This document shows, piece by piece, positions 59,144 through 64,000 of a stretch of DNA of 64,000 bases. Location: NCBI RefSeq assembly GCF_039542385.1, contig NZ_BAABIA010000003.1, positions 715,515 through 779,514 on the forward strand, written 5' to 3'. Position numbers and translations under genes: made by a program. Every line of letters starts with the position of its first letter. Position 1 is the stretch's first letter. The stretch comes from Prosthecobacter algae (GTDB lineage: Bacteria; Verrucomicrobiota; Verrucomicrobiia; Verrucomicrobiales; Verrucomicrobiaceae). Under the pieces are notes generated by a model, which saw nothing but the letters and a program-made list of their open reading frames with translations, was not told where the DNA came from and did not search any database.

Positions 59144-59860
59144 GTGGATCCTATAACCGTTTTCGTCGATACCGCGACTGGTCGAGTCCAGGCCTCAACC
59201 GTGGACATAGCCGCGCCAAGCTTGGTCGCGATCCTGGGGACGGCGCTGAACCTGACCGTAGCCTTCCTGGAAGCTGCGACTCCGGTCGAGATCGACGTGA
59301 CGGCCTCGGGAGTGCTGGTCGTTAAGCAACCTCTCGAATTCGCGTCAGCTCCTCTGCTGATGGATGCCGCGTGGGAGGCCTCGGGCGACGGAGGATCCAG
59401 CCGCTATCTTTTCGCATGCCTGGTCTCGGGCGATGGCCTGGCAGCGCTGATTTCAGGAAATCCAGAGGTGGTTGTCACAGCCCAGATCGAATGGACTCCG
59501 ACAGGCGAGGATGCCCCTCGGCGCAGCCATCCTTTCTCCCTGACGATCATCAATTCTTATTTCCAGCCGGGCGATACGCCGCCGCTGGTGCCAAACCCAG
59601 CACGCACGGTACCTTACTATGCCGATGTGATCGGCCTAACCGGGGGCGGTGCAACGAAGCTGGATGGCATTCCTACGGTGTCGCTGTCGGTGAGAACGCA
59701 GGTGGAAGTCATCGTCAACAACGGGGAGTACGATCAGCGGCGCCGCTTCCTTCTGTATGCCGATCCAGGCGATGCCGATGTCGAGAATGAGCCTGCTGGC
59801 ATCATCATCCCTGATGACCGCTCTGCCGAAAATTTAAAAACGTGGAAAGAAATTGCCTGA
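59144..59860 (+). CDS. Tail-module protein, hypothetical
   Basis: Not recognised; 238 aa, beta-rich (TVFVDTATGRVQASTVDIAAP..), with the residues FSLTIINSYFQPGDTPPLVP in the middle, common in tail-fibre-adjacent proteins. Start GTG 59144 follows a CCCGGA sequence and lies 13 nt after a TTGACA box. The stop shares one base with the next ATG (TGATG). Confidence 0.55.
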   Translation: MDPITVFVDTATGRVQASTVDIAAPSLVAILGTALNLTVAFLEAATPVEIDVTASGVLVVKQPLEFASAPLLMDAAWEASGDGGSSRYLFACLVSGDGLAALISGNPEVVVTAQIEWTPTGEDAPRRSHPFSLTIINSYFQPGDTPPLVPNPARTVPYYADVIGLTGGGATKLDGIPTVSLSVRTQVEVIVNNGEYDQRRRFLLYADPGDADVENEPAGIIIPDDRSAENLKTWKEIA

Positions 59861-62604
59861 TGAAAAAGACCCTTCTGAATATCCTGTTAGGCCTGGCCAT
59901 GAGTGGCTGGGCATCTGCCCAAAGCACCGATCCCGTGGTGAAAACAAAACCGGATGGAAACCTCACGGCCAACTTTAAAGTGCCCACGGGGAAAACGATT
60001 CAGATCTCCAGCGGCGGGACATTGATCATCAAAGCCGGGGCCACCATCCAAGCTGAAGACGGAAGCACCGTCTTGGGCTTTGGAGGTGGTGGTGGGGGCA
60101 GCGGCCTGACTAATTTCGCGAGCACGCTCACAGGCGCGACGCTGACATTCACGGGCACGCTGACGAGCGGGAAGACGATCACCTGGCGGGATCTCGCAGG
60201 GACGGTGGCGATGATCGGCGACTTGTCCGACTTTGTGACGGACTCGGCTGCCGCTGCTGCTTTTCAACCGCTGGATTCGGATCTGACAGACATCTCAGCT
60301 CTGACCACGACGAGCTACGGGCGCGGCCTGCTGGAGGCTGCGGATGACTCAGGTCTGCGCACCCTGGCGGGGCTGGTGATCGGCACCCATGTGCAAGCCT
60401 ACAATGCGAATACGACCATCCTCGGCAATACGATCAGTCTGGCCAGCGAGGTGGCGGATACTCTACCGATCATCAACGGTGGCACGGGGAGCGCGAATGC
60501 GGCCGATGCACGTGCCGCGCTCGGCTTGGAGCTGGGGGTGGATGTCCAGCCGTATGACCCGGATACCACCGTGCTAGGCTCGACCATCGAGCTGAACGGC
60601 GGAGAGGTTACCGGGCAGCTTCCGGTCGCCAAGGGCGGCACTGGCGGAGCCGATCCCTCTGGGGCAAGATCTGGCCTGGGTCTAGTCATCGGTGCCCATG
60701 TTCAAGCGTATTCAGCCAGTCTCGATAGCCTGGGAGCCTTGGCTCCCACCAAGGGCCGCCTGATCGTGGGCAATGGAACCAGCTTTGTGGACCTCGCCGT
60801 GGGCACCGATGGGCAAGTGTTGATCGCAGACAGTGCGCAAACGAAGGGCATCAAATGGGACACCGTTTCTGGCGGCAGCGGCATCACTGCGTTGACAGGT
60901 GATGTCACGGGATCTGGCACGGGATCGGTGGCCACAACGCTGGCTTCCACGGGTGTCACGCCAGGCACGCATGAGATCGCGGGTTTTACCGTGGATGCCA
61001 AGGGGAGGCTTACAGGCGTAACGGGCTATGATGTGGATGCCCCTGAAGGCATCCCTCTGATGGGCGCGGCCCCCATCACAGGCGGTGCCTATGGCTTCAA
61101 GGTCTATTTCAACCCTGACTGGCCCTCTGAGCCAATGACCGCGTATGGCCACGTCGGACTCTATGCTCACCCTTCCTCCGATGACGGGATCGAGGTGTTT
61201 CTCCCTCGGATCGCCGGGGAATTGCTCCTGAGGCCCGCCGCTGGATACGGCACTAGCGGCCAGGTGCTGACGACCAATGCAGACGGCACCACGAGCTGGA
61301 CCACAACAGGCGTCGGTTCTGTGACGAGCGTATCAGGAGATGCCTCAGGCACTGGTATGACGCTCTCAGGTGGGCCGATCACCAGCAGCGGCACTCTCAC
61401 GCTGGGAGGGACGCTGAACATCGCCAGCGGTGGCACCGGGGCCACCACGGAAAGCGCGGCACGGACGGCCCTCGGCCTCGCCATCGGCACCAATGTCCAG
61501 GCCTACGATGCGCAGCTCGCAGACGTGGCAGGTCTCGCGCCTACCAAGGGCCGTCTGATCGTGGGGGATGGGACCAACTGGGTTGACCTTGGCGTGGGGA
61601 CTAATACCCACGTCCTCACCGCAGACAGCGCAGAGACGAAGGGCATGAAGTGGGCAGCCGCATCAGGAGGATCTGGCTTAACGAACTTCACGGAAACACT
61701 CAACACGGCCTCGCCTAACAATACCATCAATGCAGCCGAGCTGACGGTGACAGGTGGCACTACGAATGCAGATCTTGTGCTCACCCCGAAAGGCACGGGC
61801 GGATTCAAACTTTATGGCGAGTCAGATGGCACGGCCACGGGCGGAGCAAAGCTTGGCTCTTATTCCATCGATCTCCAGGGGCCATTCCGTAACGCTGCAG
61901 CCGATACTGCCAGCGGCACTTCTTCCATCACTTGGGGACGATATTCCAGGTCCACAGGGAACTATGGGATGGCGGGCGGGTATCTGGCCTCAGCGACCGG
62001 GGGCACGGGTAGCCAGGCCATCGGCTATCAGGCGACCGCGTCCTCAAACTATGCGGGTGTTTTTGCAGGCATCGGGAACACTGTGAGCGCCCAATTCGGT
62101 TTCATCGGTGGTGGCCAATCGAATTCAGTCACAGCCGAGCATGGCAGGGCGGCTGGCACGGGTGCCTTGGCGGATCGATATGGGATGGAAGCCTGGGCAG
62201 CGGGCACTTTCAGTGCGACTGGCGATGCCCAGGCGGGCGCTCTTGTTGCACGCAACAACACGACGGGTGCCACTCCTACAACGCTCTTTCTCAACGGCGG
62301 GGCTTCCCGGTTCACTATCCCGGCTGGCAAGGTGATGGGGATCCAGATCATGGTCATCGGTGGCAAGTCCACGGCTGGCGATGCTTATCGTTATACCAGG
62401 CACATCATCATCAAGAATGTGAGCGGCACGACAACGCTTCTGGATGTGGCCACCGTGGGCACCGATTACGAATCCAATGCAGCGACCGACATCACCATCA
62501 CGGCCGATGACACGAACGATGCCCTGGACGTGAAGGTGACCAACATCGCCTCCGAAAACTGGCGCTCAGTCATGCGTGCCGACATCGTAGAACTCGCCTA
62601 CTAA
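59860..62604 (+). CDS. Tail fibre protein with signal peptide
   Basis: The 914-aa protein begins with a Sec-type signal peptide (MKKTLLNILLGLAMSGWASA, cleavage after ASA), which tail fibres normally lack. A repeat of about 100 residues occurs several times: IIxGGTGSANAADARAALGL, then GxxVQAYD.., then LAPTKGRLIVGDGTxxVDLxVGTxxxVL.. . The centre has YadA-like head repeats (AIGYQATASSNYAG, GFIGGGQSNSV). The C-terminal domain (ALVARNNTTGATPTTLFLNGG.. to VELAY) is found widely at phage fibre ends. ATG 59860 puts the signal at the N-terminus. A role in host recognition is likely. Confidence 0.8.
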   Translation: MKKTLLNILLGLAMSGWASAQSTDPVVKTKPDGNLTANFKVPTGKTIQISSGGTLIIKAGATIQAEDGSTVLGFGGGGGGSGLTNFASTLTGATLTFTGTLTSGKTITWRDLAGTVAMIGDLSDFVTDSAAAAAFQPLDSDLTDISALTTTSYGRGLLEAADDSGLRTLAGLVIGTHVQAYNANTTILGNTISLASEVADTLPIINGGTGSANAADARAALGLELGVDVQPYDPDTTVLGSTIELNGGEVTGQLPVAKGGTGGADPSGARSGLGLVIGAHVQAYSASLDSLGALAPTKGRLIVGNGTSFVDLAVGTDGQVLIADSAQTKGIKWDTVSGGSGITALTGDVTGSGTGSVATTLASTGVTPGTHEIAGFTVDAKGRLTGVTGYDVDAPEGIPLMGAAPITGGAYGFKVYFNPDWPSEPMTAYGHVGLYAHPSSDDGIEVFLPRIAGELLLRPAAGYGTSGQVLTTNADGTTSWTTTGVGSVTSVSGDASGTGMTLSGGPITSSGTLTLGGTLNIASGGTGATTESAARTALGLAIGTNVQAYDAQLADVAGLAPTKGRLIVGDGTNWVDLGVGTNTHVLTADSAETKGMKWAAASGGSGLTNFTETLNTASPNNTINAAELTVTGGTTNADLVLTPKGTGGFKLYGESDGTATGGAKLGSYSIDLQGPFRNAAADTASGTSSITWGRYSRSTGNYGMAGGYLASATGGTGSQAIGYQATASSNYAGVFAGIGNTVSAQFGFIGGGQSNSVTAEHGRAAGTGALADRYGMEAWAAGTFSATGDAQAGALVARNNTTGATPTTLFLNGGASRFTIPAGKVMGIQIMVIGGKSTAGDAYRYTRHIIIKNVSGTTTLLDVATVGTDYESNAATDITITADDTNDALDVKVTNIASENWRSVMRADIVELAY

Positions 62605-62608
62605 GATC

Positions 62609-63178
62609 ATGAAATCCTTCCTTCTCTTCCTTCTCCTTTGCGTCTTCTGCCAGGCTGATGATTACAAGCAGTTTGGCCGCACGGATACCTTCACACTCGT
62701 TACCTTGCCTGTCGATGAGCAGGGCGTGCCGGATCTTGAGGTGCTACGCGTACCACTCTTGGCCGTCTGGCAGCCGCCGCAAGTGGTCCCCTTGGTAAAG
62801 ACACCGCCCCCGCAAGTGGCCTCCAACGAAGTGGCAGAGCCAAAGGTGGTATGGTTCGCGGATCGCGTGGAGAGGCAGTGGGAAGTGCGGCTGAAGACAG
62901 CGCGTGAGCTGGCCGCCGCTGCCTTGGAGGTTGGCTACACGGTCCAGCCGGAAGGTTTCACACTCAGCCTCAAGGATCGGGATCGCACTCAATTCGCGCA
63001 GATGCTCAATCTTGTGCGCGAGGCTCAGTCCCTCGGGTATATCACCGACGCAACTCCGCAGAACATCGCCGATGCCAGCGACCAGCTGCACGTCGTCACC
63101 ACGCTGCGCTTCCGTGAGATCATGGTCTCCTACGGCCTGCACTACAAAGCCCTCTGGGACGCCGCCAAAGCCGAATAA
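62609..63178 (+). CDS. Exported fibre-associated protein (DUF4376-like C-terminus)
   Basis: A 189-aa protein with a signal peptide (MKSFLLFLLLCVFCQAD). The C-terminal half resembles the DUF4376 domain of tail fibre assembly-type proteins: DRTQFAQMLNLVREAQSLGYITDATPQNI. It starts four bases after the fibre stop. The export signal is notable because fibre assembly proteins act in the cytoplasm. Confidence 0.65.
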   Translation: MKSFLLFLLLCVFCQADDYKQFGRTDTFTLVTLPVDEQGVPDLEVLRVPLLAVWQPPQVVPLVKTPPPQVASNEVAEPKVVWFADRVERQWEVRLKTARELAAAALEVGYTVQPEGFTLSLKDRDRTQFAQMLNLVREAQSLGYITDATPQNIADASDQLHVVTTLRFREIMVSYGLHYKALWDAAKAE

Positions 63179-63196
63179 CATACGACCTGTTAGACC

Positions 63197-63604
63197 ATGC
63201 TACAGCAGTTCCACAACATCGCGTTTGAAATCAAGCTGGCCATCGCGTCAGCTTTGGGCCTGGGTACCTTCCTGGCTGACATCTCCGGCGACTACAAAGG
63301 CTGGGAGGATCTGAGCTTGAAGGTGCTGCTCTTGATCGCCCTCGTCTACATCGGCAGACTCTACCTGCAGCAGCAGAAGGATCACAAAAGCGAGGTGGCT
63401 GATTACAGGCGCGAGATCGTCGAGACCTGGGCAGCTCATAAGCGGGATGTGGAAGAGCGCGAAGATAAGATGAATGCCGCCCTCTCCGCTGCCCGTGAAG
63501 ATATGGCCATCCTGATCGGCTTAACCAAAGAGCAGACGGATCATTACAAGTCCGTCACTCGGAAGCTGATCGAAGATCGGATTGCCAAACCGACGCTGCC
63601 TTGA
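63197..63604 (+). CDS. Membrane protein with coiled coil, holin or inner-membrane spanin-like
   Basis: The 135-aa protein has one or two hydrophobic segments (AIASALGLGTFL and LKVLLLIALVYIGRLYL) and a long charged coiled coil (residues 55-130: QQQKDHKSEVADYRREIVETWAAHKRDVEE..). That layout matches inner-membrane spanins (Rz-like) or holin-like proteins. The lipoprotein gene that follows supports a spanin pair. No clear lysin is near. Confidence 0.55.
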   Translation: MLQQFHNIAFEIKLAIASALGLGTFLADISGDYKGWEDLSLKVLLLIALVYIGRLYLQQQKDHKSEVADYRREIVETWAAHKRDVEEREDKMNAALSAAREDMAILIGLTKEQTDHYKSVTRKLIEDRIAKPTLP

Positions 63605-63639
63605 TCGGCGTCATGGTTTGACACCCCGCGTGAGTTGCC

Positions 63640-63825
63640 ATGAAAGCAATCAAGCTCCTCAGCATCCTCACCTTCGCAGCCGCCCTCAGCTCCTGCGAGC
63701 AGTTCAAGCAGTTCGACTATGCGGTCGGGTCCAGCGGCACCGGGTACTTCTTCACCGTCGCGCCCAAGCCTGCACCCCCCGTCCAGGCCACCAGCGCCAA
63801 GCAGCCTGTGAACGTGCGACCGTGA
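63640..63825 (+). CDS. Small lipoprotein, outer-membrane spanin-like
   Basis: The 61-aa protein has a lipoprotein signal peptide with lipobox LSSC (Cys19) and a Pro-rich end (PKPAPPVQATSAKQP), as in Rz1-type outer spanins. Together with the preceding coiled-coil protein it could link both membranes during lysis. Preceded 16 nt by a TTGACA box. Confidence 0.6.
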   Translation: MKAIKLLSILTFAAALSSCEQFKQFDYAVGSSGTGYFFTVAPKPAPPVQATSAKQPVNVRP

Positions 63826-63849
63826 TCTAGCGGTCGGATGTCCCTCATC

Positions 63850-63884
63850 AAAGCCCCGCCCTCGCGAGAAGGTGGGGCTTTTTT
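63850..63884 (+). terminator. Rho-independent terminator at the end of the late operon
   Basis: AAAGCCCCGCC (63850-63860) pairs with GGTGGGGCTTT (63871-63881), 11 bp with one G-U, closing a 10-base loop that itself contains CTCGCGAG. A T-run follows. It lies 25 bp after the lipoprotein stop. Confidence 0.85.
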
Positions 63885-63968
63885 GTGATCTTCACACTTT
63901 TTTATCGACTTAGCCTTCGAACCGCATTTGCGCCTTGAACGTGCTCGCTCTAGGCCGTTGTTTAATGC

Positions 63969-64000
63969 ATGCCTGAAGACCGAGTTCTGCGTTGCCGCAT
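63969..64000 (+). CDS. Possible start of a gene running out of the window
   Basis: An ATG at 63969 is open to the end of the window (MPEDRVLRCR). Only ten codons are visible and no ribosome-binding site is clear, so it is reported only as a possible partial gene. Confidence 0.15.
   Translation, partial: MPEDRVLRCR

Larger units (their letters stand above)
21483..64000. mobile_element. Prophage of a lambda-like tailed phage (right end outside window)
   Basis: Integrase next to a tRNA, divergent repressor-type genes, antirepressor, replication genes, GpA-type terminase, lambda-type portal, S49 prohead protease, HK97-fold-like capsid, tape measure and fibre genes lie in canonical order over more than 42 kb. 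The long tape measure (1,029 aa) and a tail-terminator-like gene indicate a siphovirus-type tail. Core genes look intact, so the element may be inducible. No endolysin was recognised in the visible part. Confidence 0.93.

Noticed and set aside
63886..64000. attR copy of the tRNA-Leu end near the right border
   Set aside because: No match to the T-arm or CCA end of the tRNA was found after the last terminator, so the right attachment site is taken to be outside.

Overview
The window is a bacterial chromosome carrying a large tailed-phage prophage. Gene content points to a member of the Verrucomicrobiota: the C-terminal end of a DUF1549/DUF1553-type secreted protein, Tat-exported Gfo/Idh/MocA oxidoreductases, a small secretin-like exported protein, and large secreted beta-rich proteins. 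Species cannot be named from this sequence alone.

Host part (1-21,482). It holds in order: the end of the DUF1553-like protein; a secretin-like protein; a Gfo/Idh/MocA oxidoreductase (minus strand); GalE; a GlpF-type aquaporin; a second, Tat-exported oxidoreductase; a membrane-anchored hypothetical; two large secreted proteins that share a nearly identical segment; an HtrA-type protease; a metallo-beta-lactamase-fold hydrolase; a GntR(YtrA)-ABC transporter operon with a clear palindromic operator; dihydrofolate reductase; a TPM-like protein; a small hypothetical; a CPBP protease; and tRNA-Leu(UAG).

Prophage (about 21,483 to beyond 64,000). A tyrosine integrase starts 115 bp after the tRNA-Leu, the usual sign of insertion into the 3' end of a tRNA gene. 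No second copy of the tRNA end was seen, so the right end is probably outside the window. The lysogeny region has divergent ribbon-helix-helix genes with an operator-like inverted repeat between them, then a BRO antirepressor. A run of small early genes follows, then a large ParB-like protein, a DnaQ-like exonuclease, an archaeo-eukaryotic-type primase and an AAA+ helicase. An 806-bp gene-free region (36,040-36,845), rich in dyads and short repeats, is a candidate origin and regulatory region. Next come a ParB-domain DNA methyltransferase, a PLD-like protein and the packaging/head module (terminase, portal, S49 protease, scaffold-like protein, capsid). The tail module runs to the tape measure, baseplate-like and fibre genes. 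A membrane/coiled-coil protein, a short lipoprotein (spanin-like) and a terminator close the visible part.

Most unusual features: (1) five genes of the virion and end-of-late modules start with Sec or lipoprotein signal peptides, including the scaffold-like, decoration-like and fibre proteins; (2) an AT-richer island on the opposite strand, inside the head module, encodes a small Cas2/VapD-fold-like protein, a 68-aa ORF and a gene fragment; (3) a family of perfect palindromes with a CACGTG core, the core of bacterial parS sites, is scattered through a prophage that encodes a ParB-like protein but no visible ParA, and one such site lies at the integrase promoter; (4) a TTGACA box recurs 12-16 nt before several start codons in the late region.
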